The translations under genes and the position numbers were made by a program. This document shows, piece after piece, positions 7,787-16,643 of a stretch of DNA of 37,878 bases. Source of the stretch: Clostridia bacterium (lineage in GTDB: Bacteria; Bacillota; Sulfobacillia; RBS10-35; JAJYVM01); assembly GCA_027314765.1 (NCBI GenBank), contig DAHVAF010000336.1, positions 1 through 37,878 of the forward strand. The letters are read 5' to 3'. Position 1 is the stretch's first letter; every line of letters starts with the position of its first letter. The notes under the pieces are model-generated. The model made no database searches, was not told the DNA's origin, and worked only from the letters and a program-made list of their open reading frames with translations.

Positions 7787-8245
7787 GTGGATCGCCTGGA
7801 GGTGTATACGGACGGGGCCTGCGCGGGGAACGGCGTGCGCCCGCAAGCGCCCGGCGGGTGGTCGGCCGTCTTCTCGGACGGGCGCCGGCTGAGCGGGGGC
7901 GAGGCGGCCACGACCAACCAGCGGATGGAGCGGACGGCCGCCATCCAGGCCCTGCGCGCCGTGCCGGAGGGCGCGGTGGTGACGGTGTTCAGCGACTCGG
8001 CCTACCTGATCAACGCCTTCGCCGACGACTGGTTCTCGGGCTGGCTGCGGCGCGGGTGGCGCAACAGCAAGAACGAGCCCGTGGCCAACCGCGACCTCTG
8101 GGAGCAGCTGCTGGTCCTGGCGCGGCGGCGGGATGTGCAGTGGCGCAAGGTGCGCGGGAACGCGGGCGACCGCTGGAACGTGGAGGCCGACCGCCTGGCG
8201 GTGGAGGCGGCGCGGCAGGTGGGGGCGGCCCGGGTCAGCGGATGA
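7787..8245 (+). CDS. rnhA: Ribonuclease HI family protein
   Basis: The 152-residue protein has the RNase H fold with the four carboxylates of the DEDD centre: D9 (YTDGAC), E48 (QRMER), D70 (VFSDSAYL) and D135 (VEADRLA). It would degrade RNA in RNA-DNA hybrids. The histidine of the flexible loop (H124 in E. coli, VKGHAGH) is replaced by asparagine in VRGNAGD, which in the E. coli enzyme lowers turnover without abolishing it. The GTG start is one base from the previous stop, so it is translated with the zinc-ribbon gene. Its 3' end overlaps gerAB by 11 bases in convergent orientation. Confidence 0.88.
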   Translation: MDRLEVYTDGACAGNGVRPQAPGGWSAVFSDGRRLSGGEAATTNQRMERTAAIQALRAVPEGAVVTVFSDSAYLINAFADDWFSGWLRRGWRNSKNEPVANRDLWEQLLVLARRRDVQWRKVRGNAGDRWNVEADRLAVEAARQVGAARVSG

Positions 8246-9386
8246 GCGGTGTCCCGCGGCGGCTCGGGGTCGCCGTGCGGGAGGCGCGCCCGCGTAGGAC
8301 GCTGATGACCAGCAGAAGTATGGGCACCACAAGGCCGAGGATGAGAAACCCCCAGGTGTCCAGCAGGCGGCGCTCACTCAGGGCCTGCGCCTCCGTGGGG
8401 ATCAGGTAGACGAGGCCGAAGACGACGGGTCCGAGCACGAGCAGCAGCTTGCGGTGGCTCCGCATGCCAAGCACCTTGGCCGTCGTGCGGGCGGCGGCAT
8501 CCAGAAACAGGGTCGTCTCCAGCCAGAAGCCGTGAATCCAGAAGATCACGGCCGTGACGGCGAGGTTTTGCAGGAAGCGGCCGAACTCGATGGCGCGGAT
8601 CTGCGAGTAGGACGGCCAGGTGACGTCGCTCACCGACTGGCCGAACGTGAGCGCCGGGCCGACGCTGTGGCCGAGCGCCATGACGATGAGGAGGCAAAAC
8701 CCCCACAGCGAGGCGCGTGTCAGCTTTGCGGGAACCTCGACCGCCGTGGCGTACACGAGGATCACCACGAACTCGCCGGTCTTGCCGAGCATGAACATCG
8801 CCATGTCCCAGATCGGTCCCCAGCCGTTGGCGAGGATGGGCAGGAGGCGGACCAGGGACTCGTGGTTGGTGCCGAGGGCCGCGAGGAAGATCCCCAGGGG
8901 GACATCCACCAGCCACAGGACCGCCGTGTTGACGCGCGCCACGACCTCGATCCCCAGCCAGGCACCCCACATGGCCGTGCCGATGAGGAGGAGGAGGAAG
9001 GCCCCCTCCGGCACGTACGCCTCCTCGCCCAGGGTCTTGGCGACCAGGACGAAGGTCCGCGAGCTCAGGGTGGCGTCGGCGATGAACAGCAGGACGAAGG
9101 CGGGCCCCAGCAGGTAGACAAGCCAGCCCAGGTCGTTGCGGAGGATGGCGACAAGATCGAATCCCCGCCGCCGGCTGGCCAGGGTCGCGATGGCCCACAC
9201 CCCGAGCAGGCCCATGGGCGCCGCGACGAGGATGGACACCCAGCTGTCGATGCCGGCGACGTGCGCCAGGAAGTGGTCGATCACGGTCGCGTCCTCGATG
9301 GCCAGGGTCGTCACGACCATCCAGACCAGCTGCCACGCCGTGATCCCGACGGCTGAGCCGCCCTGCCGTCGCCTGGCGCCCGTCAC
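8235..9386 (-). CDS. gerAB: Spore germination receptor permease subunit GerAB
   Basis: The 383-residue integral membrane protein has about ten hydrophobic helices and belongs to the GerAB/spore permease branch of the amino acid-polyamine-organocation superfamily. It opens with GITAWQLVWMVVTTLAIEDA. In the spore inner membrane this B subunit binds the germinant. The GTG start overlaps the gerAC stop in a GTGA junction, so the two are translationally coupled. It is the last gene of the gerAA-gerAC-gerAB operon and runs into rnhA at its 3' end. Confidence 0.88.
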   Translation of the reverse strand: MTGARRRQGGSAVGITAWQLVWMVVTTLAIEDATVIDHFLAHVAGIDSWVSILVAAPMGLLGVWAIATLASRRRGFDLVAILRNDLGWLVYLLGPAFVLLFIADATLSSRTFVLVAKTLGEEAYVPEGAFLLLLIGTAMWGAWLGIEVVARVNTAVLWLVDVPLGIFLAALGTNHESLVRLLPILANGWGPIWDMAMFMLGKTGEFVVILVYATAVEVPAKLTRASLWGFCLLIVMALGHSVGPALTFGQSVSDVTWPSYSQIRAIEFGRFLQNLAVTAVIFWIHGFWLETTLFLDAAARTTAKVLGMRSHRKLLLVLGPVVFGLVYLIPTEAQALSERRLLDTWGFLILGLVVPILLLVISVLRGRASRTATPSRRGTPLIR

Positions 9387-10540
9387 GATTTGGTGAGCCC
9401 GACCGTGGCCAACGTCAACTGCACCCTGAGATCGACGGGCAGCGTTGCCAGCGCGCCCGGCCAGTTCTGCCCCACGCGGGCCCACACGCTTGGCGACGCG
9501 CGGTAGACGTCCGTCCCAAAGCCCAGCACGTCGTAGCCGTGATCCTTGACCCACGCGATGGTCGAGCTGGCCTCGGTGTCGACGGCGGCGGCCGCCGCCT
9601 CCTGGAGCGTGGTGATGTCGTGAGTGCCGCAGGGCTTAATCAGGCTGGCCCGGGCGGTCAGCGTCACATCCATGGCCTTGAGCTGGCCGCCGGCAATGAC
9701 GGGCAGCACGCGGGCGCTCGCGTGGTCCACGTCGACCGAGCCGGCGCCGCCCCCGCAGGTGATGGCGAAGGTGCTGCGCACGAAGCGTCCCGTCATCCAA
9801 AGGACCATCCGCACCTGGCTGCGCGGCAGCCAGGCCACGAGGCGGTCGTTGAGCAGGACCGCGCTGTCGCTGATGGCAAAGGGCGGCCCCTTGGGGTAGG
9901 CGTCGCCCGTAAGGCGAAAAGCCGGCAACAGGAGGCTGCGGCCCTGGTCCGCGTCGATCCGGTAGACGTCGAAGAGCCGCGGCGCCCACGCCGCGGACTC
10001 ATCGAAGTGGGTGGTTTGCTCAAGGAGCTTCAGCGAGCGGCTGACCGACGTCTCCGGCCCTGACTGCCGCGTGTCGAGCAGCGCGCGCACGGTGCCGTGG
10101 ACGATCATCACCGCGATCGTGGGCCGAAACCACGGCTCGTGGGTCAAGGTGTCCAGGATCGCGCCGATGCCGTGCTGGGCCGCGGCCTGACCGATCAGGA
10201 CGATGAGGCTGGGGGCCCAGAGGATGTGGCGGGTGCTGACGTGATTCATGTCGGTCAGGGCCTGGCCCGGGTCGGTGCCGTGGCCCGTCAGGTGGAACGT
10301 CTCCGGCACGACCGACGATTGGCCGGCCGAGCCGCCGGCGCCGCCACCGGGGGTCATGGCGGCCCGTGTGTTGTACAGGGACGCGATGGCGTAGTACTTG
10401 CCATTGTGCCAGTCGAAGCCGAAGCCGTCTGGGATGAGCAGCTCGTTTGTCTCGTACTTGTTCCAGCAGCCCGCCAGAATCGGTGCCAGGGCGAGCAGGC
10501 ACAGGACCACCGCCAGGCATCCGCGCCGCTTCCTGCTCAT
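9383..10540 (-). CDS. gerAC: Spore germination lipoprotein GerAC (Ger(x)C family)
   Basis: The 385-residue protein begins with a basic n-region, a hydrophobic core and a lipobox (LAPILAGC, cysteine near residue 25), followed by WNKYETNELLIPDGFGFD, typical of Ger(x)C lipoproteins (usually W-D..E-x-N-x-L). It is expected to be lipidated and attached to the outer face of the spore inner membrane as the C subunit. The ATG at 10540 overlaps the gerAA stop by four bases (ATGA), and its own stop overlaps gerAB by four. Confidence 0.88.
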   Translation of the reverse strand: MSRKRRGCLAVVLCLLALAPILAGCWNKYETNELLIPDGFGFDWHNGKYYAIASLYNTRAAMTPGGGAGGSAGQSSVVPETFHLTGHGTDPGQALTDMNHVSTRHILWAPSLIVLIGQAAAQHGIGAILDTLTHEPWFRPTIAVMIVHGTVRALLDTRQSGPETSVSRSLKLLEQTTHFDESAAWAPRLFDVYRIDADQGRSLLLPAFRLTGDAYPKGPPFAISDSAVLLNDRLVAWLPRSQVRMVLWMTGRFVRSTFAITCGGGAGSVDVDHASARVLPVIAGGQLKAMDVTLTARASLIKPCGTHDITTLQEAAAAAVDTEASSTIAWVKDHGYDVLGFGTDVYRASPSVWARVGQNWPGALATLPVDLRVQLTLATVGLTKS

Positions 10541-12126
10541 GGCTGCTTTGCCGGGGGCAGGGGCACCTGGTTGGGCGGCTGCCGCACCGGGTCGATCCCG
10601 CCTTCCATCTGCGGCCGGGTGTTCATCGCCCACCAGGGTGCGCGCAGCACGAGATCCTTCCAGTCGCGCGCCCGTGCCGGGGCGAGTGGCGCGAGGTAGG
10701 GCACCCCGAACGAGCGCAGCGAGGTCAGGTGCAGCACCAGGGCGAGCGACGCGAACAGGAGCCCGAACAGGCCCATCGCCGAGGATGCGATCAGGATGGG
10801 GTAGAGCATGAAGCGGGAGACCTGGACGAGCTCGTAGTCGGGTGCGGCCAGGAACTGGATGACCACGGCGGATGTGACGATGATGATCGGCGACGACACG
10901 ATGCCGGCACGGACCGCCGCCTGGCCGACGACGAGCGTGCCGCCGATGGTGACGGCACTGCCGATTCCCGAGGGGGTCCGCACCCCCGCCTCGCGGATGA
11001 TCTCGAAGAGGACCAGGATCAGCAGCAGCTCGACGATGGTGGGCAGGGGCACGTTCTCCCGGGATGCCGCCAACACGATCAGCAGGGACGTCGGGATGAG
11101 CTCCTGGTGGTAGGTGACGACGGCCACGTACAGGCTGGGAACGAGCACCCCCAGGACGACGGCCATGACGCGGATCCCGCGCAGGATGGAGCTGGGGAAC
11201 CAGCTCTCGTAGTAGTCCTCGCTGGCCTTGAAGAGGTGTCCGAACGTGATCGGAGCCACGAGCGCAAAGGGCGAGCCGTCGACGATGACGGCAAACTGGC
11301 CCTCGAGCAGTCCGGCCGCCACTTTGTCGGGACGCTCGGTGCGCTGGATGGTGGGAAACGGCGAGCCGGGGGCGTCGCGGATGAGCTCGGCCACGTAGTT
11401 GCTCTCCAGCACGCCGTCGATGCGGATGCTGGAGATGCGCCGGCGCGCCTCGTCCACCAGCTCGTCGTCGGTCACGCCGTGCAGGTGGAGCAGGTAGACC
11501 GTGGTCCGGGTGATGTCGCCCAGCCGGAACACGTCCACCCACAGCCGCGGCGAGCGGATGCGGCGGCGAACCAGGGTCAGGTTGGTCGACGCGTCCTCGA
11601 TGAAGCCGTCGCGCGGCCCCATGACGACAGGCTCCGAGGGCGCCTGGCTGATCGATCTCTGCGGCGCCTGCGCCAGCTGAATCGCGAGCGCGCGGGTGCA
11701 GCCCGGCAGGCAGAGGATCGCCGAGCCCTCGATCACGTGCGTCGCCAGCTCTCCGAATCTGTCCACGGATTCCGTAATGCCCGTCGGTACGATATGACGG
11801 GTCAGCTCGTCGAGGTCGGGCTGTGGCCCGAGGGCGGTGTCCGCGATTCGGTCGAACACGGCGCGGATCAGCAGGTCGCGATGGACCATGGACTGGTTGA
11901 ATATGGTCAGCACCTGCACGCCGTCCCGGCTGAACAGCGTCGTGATCATGATGTCGGCGGCGTTGCCAAAAAGATCGCTCAGCGCCTGCTGCGTGACGTC
12001 GATGTCGCCCGTGAGCCGCGCGTCGAGCTGTAGGGCATAAAGCAGGCGCTCCACCGAATCGTGGGCGTCCGCCAGGCTGGCGGCGATCGAGTGCATCCGC
12101 TGCGCGACGGGAACCTCACGTGCCAT
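10537..12126 (-). CDS. gerAA: Spore germination protein GerAA (GerA family)
   Basis: The 529-residue A subunit has a cytoplasmic N-terminal region of about 270 residues. Conserved GerA segments in the later half include VDGSPFALVAPITF, ASEDYYESWFPSSILRGIR, ELLLILVLFEIIREAGVRTP and GSAVTIGGTLVVGQAAV. Several membrane helices lie in the second half. The A subunit forms the pore-like oligomer of the nutrient receptor. It is the first gene of the operon and diverges from rnpB with 64 bases between the start and the RNase P RNA. No strong ribosome binding site is visible before the ATG; the next ATG at 12096 is an alternative. Forespore sigma-G control is expected for the family, but I could not identify the promoter. 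Confidence 0.9.
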   Translation of the reverse strand: MAREVPVAQRMHSIAASLADAHDSVERLLYALQLDARLTGDIDVTQQALSDLFGNAADIMITTLFSRDGVQVLTIFNQSMVHRDLLIRAVFDRIADTALGPQPDLDELTRHIVPTGITESVDRFGELATHVIEGSAILCLPGCTRALAIQLAQAPQRSISQAPSEPVVMGPRDGFIEDASTNLTLVRRRIRSPRLWVDVFRLGDITRTTVYLLHLHGVTDDELVDEARRRISSIRIDGVLESNYVAELIRDAPGSPFPTIQRTERPDKVAAGLLEGQFAVIVDGSPFALVAPITFGHLFKASEDYYESWFPSSILRGIRVMAVVLGVLVPSLYVAVVTYHQELIPTSLLIVLAASRENVPLPTIVELLLILVLFEIIREAGVRTPSGIGSAVTIGGTLVVGQAAVRAGIVSSPIIIVTSAVVIQFLAAPDYELVQVSRFMLYPILIASSAMGLFGLLFASLALVLHLTSLRSFGVPYLAPLAPARARDWKDLVLRAPWWAMNTRPQMEGGIDPVRQPPNQVPLPPAKQP

Positions 12127-12154
12127 ACGCGCCTAGAGTGCCCCGGCGCACCGC

Positions 12155-12184
12155 TTGGACCACGGCCTCCGAATCCCGTACAAT
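12155..12184 (+). promoter_or_regulatory. Promoter of RNase P RNA
   Basis: TTGGAC (12155-12160) and TACAAT (12179-12184) with an 18-base spacer form a good housekeeping promoter. The predicted transcription start, about 12191, coincides with the first bases of the P1 helix. Confidence 0.75.
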
Positions 12185-12190
12185 GGGGCC

Positions 12191-12557
12191 ACCGGTGGCG
12201 AGCCGGCCAGGCGATCGCGAGCGCCGCGCCGCGGCGTTTGAGGAAAGTCCGAACAGCGCAGGGCAGGGTGCCGGGTAACGCCCGGCGGGGGCGACCCCAG
12301 GGAAAGTGCCACAGAAACGTGAACCGCCCGCGGCGCGCGCGCGCGCGGCGCGGGCAAGGGTGAAACGGTGCGGCAAGAGCGCACCAGCGGTCGGGCAACT
12401 GGCCGGCTCGGCAAACCCCACCCGCTGCAAGACCAAATAGGGAACGGATGACGCTGCCCGCCGACGTTCCGGGTTGGTCGCTGGAGGCGTCCGGCGACGG
12501 GCGCCCAAGAGAAATGATCGCCCGCGACAGAATTCGGGTTACGCGCCGACTCGCCCA
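12191..12557 (+). ncRNA. rnpB: RNase P RNA (M1-type)
   Basis: The conserved core of bacterial RNase P RNA is present in order: GAGGAAAGTCCGAACA near 12239, CAGGGCAGGGTGCCGGGTAACGCC in the P7-P9 region, GCCACAGAAA, AGGGTGAAACGGTGCGGCAAGAG, the CGGCAAACCCC segment, and ACAGAATTCGGGTTA near the 3' end. The P1 helix pairs GGCGAGCCGG (12197-12206) with CCGACTCGCC (12546-12555) with one mismatch. The order of core elements suggests the ancestral type A rather than the Bacillus type B architecture. The RNA is the catalytic subunit that matures tRNA 5' ends. Ends are accurate to a few bases. Confidence 0.93.
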
Positions 12558-12670
12558 AACGCAGCGACAGGCGGGACCAAGGGTAAGCCTGTGCACGCCA
12601 CAGGGCCGGCCCGAGGTCCCACTTGTTGTGCGGCTCCAGGCCGCGCTGTCGCGCGGGAAGCCTAGCCCCT

Positions 12671-14200
12671 ATGAGTTGGCTTCAGACGGCAGCAGCGGCG
12701 GCCACAGGCGTAATCGGGCTCATCATCGTCGGCGCGCTTCTCTTCCGCCTCACAGGCCGGGCCCTGGCGCGCGGCGTGCTCGCGCGCTTCCTCCGGCGGC
12801 TCTTCCGCGATCCCTACCACGAGAACCTCTGGGAGATCTTCACGGGCACGTCCCGCTTCGGCGTCCAGCACCTTGTGGAGACCGACCTGCGGGGCAGCAC
12901 CGGCGAGCCCCTGCAGCGCCCCTTCGGCCGTCGGCTGCCCTTCCCCGGCTTCGACCAGCTGCTCTTCGACGTCGCGCAGCTTGAGCGGCTGCCGACGCCG
13001 AATGCGACCCCGGTCGACACGGGTGTCGTGATCGGCCCGCGGGCAACGCGCCCCCTGCGGCTGGACATTCCCATCATGGTCAGCGGGATGGGCTACGGCA
13101 TCGCCCTGAGCCGTGAGACCAAGGTCGCCCTCGCCCGCGGCAGCGCCCGGGCGGGAACCTCCACCAACACGGGGGAGGGGCCATTTCTGGATGAGGAGCG
13201 CCGCGAGGCGCGCCACCTCGTCGTGCAGTATGCGCGGACCGGCGTCCACAACAAGACGCCTGAGGAGCTGCGCCAGGCCGATATGATCGAGATCCAGCTC
13301 GGCCAGGGGGCGGAGACGGGCGTCGGTGTTCGGCTGCCGGCGTCGAAGCTCCCCCGCCTGGCGCGCCGGCTCTACCGCCTGAAGCCGCAGGAGGATGCCG
13401 TCACCATCCACAGCCGCCTGCCAGGCTATGCGGGGCCCTCCGGGCTGGCGGAGCTTGTGCCGGTGCTTCGCGCCCTGACGGGAGGCGTGCCCATCGGGGT
13501 CAAGCTGGCCGCCGGGGATCACCTGGAGGCCGACATCCGCCTGGCGCTGGCGGCGGGCGTCGACTCCATCACCGTCGACGGCGCCGAGGCCGGCACGCAT
13601 GGCGCGGCCCCGCTGCTGGAGGACGATTTCGGCCTGCCCACCTTCATGGCGCTCTGCCGGGCGGTCCGGGTCCTGCGCCAGCTGCCCGCCGAGCGGCGTC
13701 CCAGCCTCATCATCTCCGGCGGCCTCTTCACGACCGGGGACTTTCTCAAGGCGCTGGCCCTTGGCGCGGACGCTGTGGCCATCGGCACTGCCGCGCTCTT
13801 CGCCCTGAGCCATGACCAGGTGGCGCGGGCCCTGCCGTGGGAGCCCCCGCTCCAGATCGTCTGGCGCAACACCCGCTTCGCCCGCCGGCTCGACGTCGAG
13901 CGGGCGGCCACCGCCCTGCAGCGCTACCTGACCTCCGCCACGCTCGAGATGGCCCAGGGCGCGCGGGCGCTGGGGAAGACGTCGCTGTGGCGGGTTGACC
14001 GCGAAGACCTGATCGCGCTCTCGCCCTGGGCAGCCCACCTCGCCGGCGTGCGCCTGGCCTGGCGCGGTCGGCGCGTGGCGGCCGCGCTCCCCGTGCCGCC
14101 TGGTCTTGACGCCTGCATCGCCGAGCTCACGAACGCCTTCCAGCAGGAGCGGGCGGTGCTCGAGCGGATCCAGGGCCGTCAGCCGACCAGTGCGCTGTAG
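12671..14200 (+). CDS. FMN-binding glutamate synthase family protein
   Basis: The 509-residue protein has one N-terminal membrane helix followed by a (beta/alpha)8 FMN domain like the synthase domain of GltB. The segments SARAGTSTNTGEGPF, HSRLPGYAGPSGLAELVP, GVKLAAGDHLEADI, SITVDGAEAGTHGAAP and IISGGLFTTGDFLKALALGADAVAIGTA match that fold. It lacks the glutaminase domain, so it is a GltB-like oxidoreductase of the YerD/YtrC-type family rather than a full glutamate synthase; the substrate is unknown. The ATG has only a weak ribosome binding site (GGGAAG). The 5' end closely follows rnpB and the 3' end overlaps the convergent serine hydrolase by 22 bases. Confidence 0.82.
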   Translation: MSWLQTAAAAATGVIGLIIVGALLFRLTGRALARGVLARFLRRLFRDPYHENLWEIFTGTSRFGVQHLVETDLRGSTGEPLQRPFGRRLPFPGFDQLLFDVAQLERLPTPNATPVDTGVVIGPRATRPLRLDIPIMVSGMGYGIALSRETKVALARGSARAGTSTNTGEGPFLDEERREARHLVVQYARTGVHNKTPEELRQADMIEIQLGQGAETGVGVRLPASKLPRLARRLYRLKPQEDAVTIHSRLPGYAGPSGLAELVPVLRALTGGVPIGVKLAAGDHLEADIRLALAAGVDSITVDGAEAGTHGAAPLLEDDFGLPTFMALCRAVRVLRQLPAERRPSLIISGGLFTTGDFLKALALGADAVAIGTAALFALSHDQVARALPWEPPLQIVWRNTRFARRLDVERAATALQRYLTSATLEMAQGARALGKTSLWRVDREDLIALSPWAAHLAGVRLAWRGRRVAAALPVPPGLDACIAELTNAFQQERAVLERIQGRQPTSAL

Positions 14201-15417
14201 ACCATCCAGCGGAGCTCCCGCCGCAGCACGGCGGCATCCGGCGCGAAGAGCACCTGGGTGAAGAAGAGCACGATGAGGTCCTCGGCCGGGTCGACCCAGA
14301 AGTCCGTCCCCGCCGCGCCGCCCCACGTGTACTCGCCGCGGCTGGCGATGGTCCGCGCCGGGACGGGGTCGAGCAGGGGGGACAGGCCGAGGCCGAAGCC
14401 GCGGCCCGCCAGACCGTCGGAGAACAGGCTGCGCCGCGCGACCGCGGCGATGTCGCGCCCGCCGGGCAGGTGGTTTGCGACCATCAGGTCGACCGTGTGC
14501 GGTGCCAGGATGCGCACGCCGTCCACCCGCCCGCGCCCCAGCAGCATCCGCGCGAACCGGAGGTAGTCGGCGGCCGTGGAGAGCAGGCCGTGCCCGCCGC
14601 CGTGGAACGATCGCGACTGGGTGCGCGGTCCGTCCAGGCCGTGTGCGGCCGTCGCGCGCCCCGTCCGCAGGTCGGGCGCGTAGAGCGTGGCGACGCGGCC
14701 GGCATCGCCCTCGGGGATGATGTAGCCCGTGTCGCGCATGTCCAGCGGTCCCAGGATCCGGTCGGCCAGGAACGTGGCGAAGGTCTGGCCCGAGGCCACC
14801 TCCACGACGCGCGCCAGCACGTCGGTGGCGTTGGAGTAGTTCCACTCCGTGCCCGGCTCGAACAGAAGGGGGAGCGTCGCCAGACGGTCGCAGAAGGCGG
14901 CCAGGGTTGGCGCCGGCTCCTCGTTTCTGCCCTGGAACGCCATGCGGTACATCTCGTCCACGGGGTCGCGCATGTGAAACCAGTAGGTGAGGCCCGCCGT
15001 GTGGGTGAGGAGGTGCCAGATGGTGATCGGCGTGCGCGCGGCCTGGGTGACGGGCGCGCGGGCCGGCCCCACGCTGTACACGCGGGCGTCGCCGAAGGCC
15101 GGGATGTACTTGGCCACCGGGTCCGTGAGCGCCAGCGCGCCCTCCTCGCAAAGGAGCATGGCGGCGACGGACGTGATCGGCTTGGTCATGGAGTAGATGC
15201 GCCAGATGGTGTCGGTCTCGACCGGCAGTCCGGCCTCGGCGTCGCGGGTGCCGGCCGCCCGCACGTAGCCCACCTTCCCGCCGCGCCAGATCACCGCCAG
15301 GGTGCCTTTGTAACCCCCGCCGGAGATATGCGCATCCAGCGCCCGCTCCCACCGGTCGAGTCGCGCCGAGTCGAGACCGATTCCCTCCGGGGTTGCCTCC
15401 GCCGTCAGCTCGCCCAC
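14179..15417 (-). CDS. Serine hydrolase of the beta-lactamase/EstB family
   Basis: The protein of about 412 residues is a class C beta-lactamase-like hydrolase. It has the SMTK nucleophile motif (Ser at about 76, Lys at 79), the YSN motif (in TEWNYSNATDVLARVVE) and a late HGGGHG segment in the KTG region. No signal peptide is visible, so it is probably a cytoplasmic esterase or peptidase rather than a resistance enzyme. I prefer the GTG at 15417, which is preceded by GAGGGGG at good spacing, over the GTG at 15450. Confidence 0.85.
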   Translation of the reverse strand: MGELTAEATPEGIGLDSARLDRWERALDAHISGGGYKGTLAVIWRGGKVGYVRAAGTRDAEAGLPVETDTIWRIYSMTKPITSVAAMLLCEEGALALTDPVAKYIPAFGDARVYSVGPARAPVTQAARTPITIWHLLTHTAGLTYWFHMRDPVDEMYRMAFQGRNEEPAPTLAAFCDRLATLPLLFEPGTEWNYSNATDVLARVVEVASGQTFATFLADRILGPLDMRDTGYIIPEGDAGRVATLYAPDLRTGRATAAHGLDGPRTQSRSFHGGGHGLLSTAADYLRFARMLLGRGRVDGVRILAPHTVDLMVANHLPGGRDIAAVARRSLFSDGLAGRGFGLGLSPLLDPVPARTIASRGEYTWGGAAGTDFWVDPAEDLIVLFFTQVLFAPDAAVLRRELRWMVYSALVG

Positions 15418-15495
15418 GACGCCTGCCCCCTCGCAGTCCGTGCCCCGCACCTTCGGCGGGAGGCGGGCGTGTCCTGCCCGGGCTCCCGCGGGGCC

Positions 15496-15732
15496 TCAGG
15501 TCCCGGCGGCCGTCCCGCCAGCCTCCCCGACCACCAGCTCGGGCCCGGCGAGTCCGCCCGGGGCCAGCAGGCGGATGCTGCGGATGATCGCCAGCGGGAT
15601 GGTCAGGCTGCCCGACTCGCTCTCGACGGCGAGGCCTCCGTCCGACACGCCCCGCACGCGCACGATTCCGAACGAATTCAGGATGACCCGCTGCCCGGCG
15701 AGCGCTTCCAGGATGAGCCTTACATTTTGCAC
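15496..15732 (-). CDS. Small protein with VILNSFGIV domain, copy A
   Basis: The 78-residue product contains LAGQRVILNSFGIVRVRGVS followed by a beta-rich stretch ending in IPLAIIRSIRLL. The alternating pattern looks like a small SH3/Sm-like barrel, distantly recalling DUF2642-type proteins (G-K-x-V..G-x-V..V..YIP...I-x-S-I), but this is only a resemblance. A paralogue lies 690 bases away (16422-16643) on the same strand, with the Nudix gene on the other strand between them. The start is uncertain: GTG 15732 matches the paralogue in length, while ATG codons at 15774 and 15792 are possible. None has a good ribosome binding site. Confidence 0.6.
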   Translation of the reverse strand: MQNVRLILEALAGQRVILNSFGIVRVRGVSDGGLAVESESGSLTIPLAIIRSIRLLAPGGLAGPELVVGEAGGTAAGT

Positions 15733-15793
15733 GCTGAAACATTCGTACCGCCGTGCCGCGGGCCTTGTGGACATTCGCGCGCGGTGCGACATC

Positions 15794-15801
15794 CGTTCGA
15801 C
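15794..15801 (-). promoter_or_regulatory. GTCGAACG motif upstream of copy A
   Basis: GTCGAACG occurs 61 bases before the start chosen for copy A. The same octamer lies 64 bases before copy B (16708-16715) in the same orientation, and a third copy on the plus strand lies at 16841-16848. It may be a shared operator or sigma-factor element. Confidence 0.35.
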
Positions 15802-15863
15802 AAAATGGCTACGGTTGGGAGATCCGGCTGGGCGGGCCGGACTCAGGGCCGCATAATGGGCGC

Positions 15864-16385
15864 ATGCGACTCCACATGACCGCCACCGTGTTCGTGCTCG
15901 ACCGGACCGAGCCGCCGTCGCGGCTGCTGTTCGTTCGCCACGCCAAGGGCCACCTGGCGGGGCTCTGGCTCCCGCCCGGAGGGCACGTGGAGCCGGATGA
16001 GCGCCCTGACGCGGCGGCCGTGCGCGAGGTGCGGGAGGAGACGGGCCTCGCGGTCCGGCTGCTGGACCTGGCGCGCCCCGGCTACCCCCAGATCCCGGGG
16101 GAGGGCGTGGAGCGCATGCCCCAGCCGCACCATGTGCAGGTGGAGGACATCCCGCGGACCGCGACGGAGGAGGCGCACCAGCACCTGGACGTCCTGTTCG
16201 TGGCGGTCGCCGCCGCCGATGCCCCGCAGCGGGCCCTGGTGGGCGAGGCCGGCCGGCCGGTGCGGTGGCTGGGGGAGGGGGAGCTCGAGAGCGTGCCCCT
16301 GATACCGGATGCGCGCCTCTGGGCGCGCATCATCTTCGACGAGATGCGCCACTCGGCCTCTGGGCCCGCGGCTGCCGGCATGTAG
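15864..16385 (+). CDS. Nudix hydrolase
   Basis: The 173-residue protein contains a complete Nudix box at about residues 40-62 (G-x5-E-x7-R-E-x-x-E-E-x-G: GGHVEPDERPDAAAVREVRE then ETGL), so it should hydrolyse a nucleoside diphosphate linked to X in a metal-dependent way. The N-terminus (TATVFVLDR..LLFVRHAKGHLAGLWLPPGG) is typical. The ATG at 15864 has no ribosome binding site. A CATAAT at 15852-15857 would place transcription start at the ATG itself, so the mRNA could be leaderless. The gene lies between two paralogous genes on the opposite strand. Confidence 0.88.
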   Translation: MRLHMTATVFVLDRTEPPSRLLFVRHAKGHLAGLWLPPGGHVEPDERPDAAAVREVREETGLAVRLLDLARPGYPQIPGEGVERMPQPHHVQVEDIPRTATEEAHQHLDVLFVAVAAADAPQRALVGEAGRPVRWLGEGELESVPLIPDARLWARIIFDEMRHSASGPAAAGM

Positions 16386-16421
16386 GGCGGGGATGCCGCT
16401 ACGGCAGGGCGGCCGGCGCGT

Positions 16422-16643
16422 TCAGGCCGGGGCCGTCGCCACGTGCGCCAATTCGACTCTGGGTGCGCCATCCAGCGCCTGCACGGACCGGACCACGGCC
16501 AGCGGAATGGCTGTGGTGGCGCCGGCCTCGCCCAAGAGCAGCCGGTCGCCTGCGACGCCCTGGATCCGCACAATCCCGAACGAATTGAGGATGACGACCT
16601 TCCCGACCAGCTCGGCCCAGTACGTTGCCGGTTCACTGTCCAT
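16422..16643 (-). CDS. Small protein with VILNSFGIV domain, copy B
   Basis: The 73-residue product aligns along its length with copy A: LVGKVVILNSFGIVRIQGVA, then IPLAVVRSVQAL. The identical VILNSFGIVR core and the matching IPLA-x-x-RS end show that the two are paralogues or arose by duplication. The ATG at 16643 is the best start, although the ribosome binding site is weak. No enzymatic motif is visible; a small beta-barrel that binds RNA or protein is a guess. Confidence 0.62.
   Translation of the reverse strand: MDSEPATYWAELVGKVVILNSFGIVRIQGVAGDRLLLGEAGATTAIPLAVVRSVQALDGAPRVELAHVATAPA

Noticed and set aside
10447-12033. Long plus-strand open frame antisense to gerAA
   Set aside because: It is a GC-rich shadow frame with no family resemblance, while the minus strand carries clear GerA motifs.
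12662-15742. Very long minus-strand open frame (about 1,000 codons)
   Set aside because: It runs antisense to the glutamate synthase-like gene and in another frame over the serine hydrolase. Its Arg/Gly/Pro-rich composition is typical of shadow frames in GC-rich DNA.
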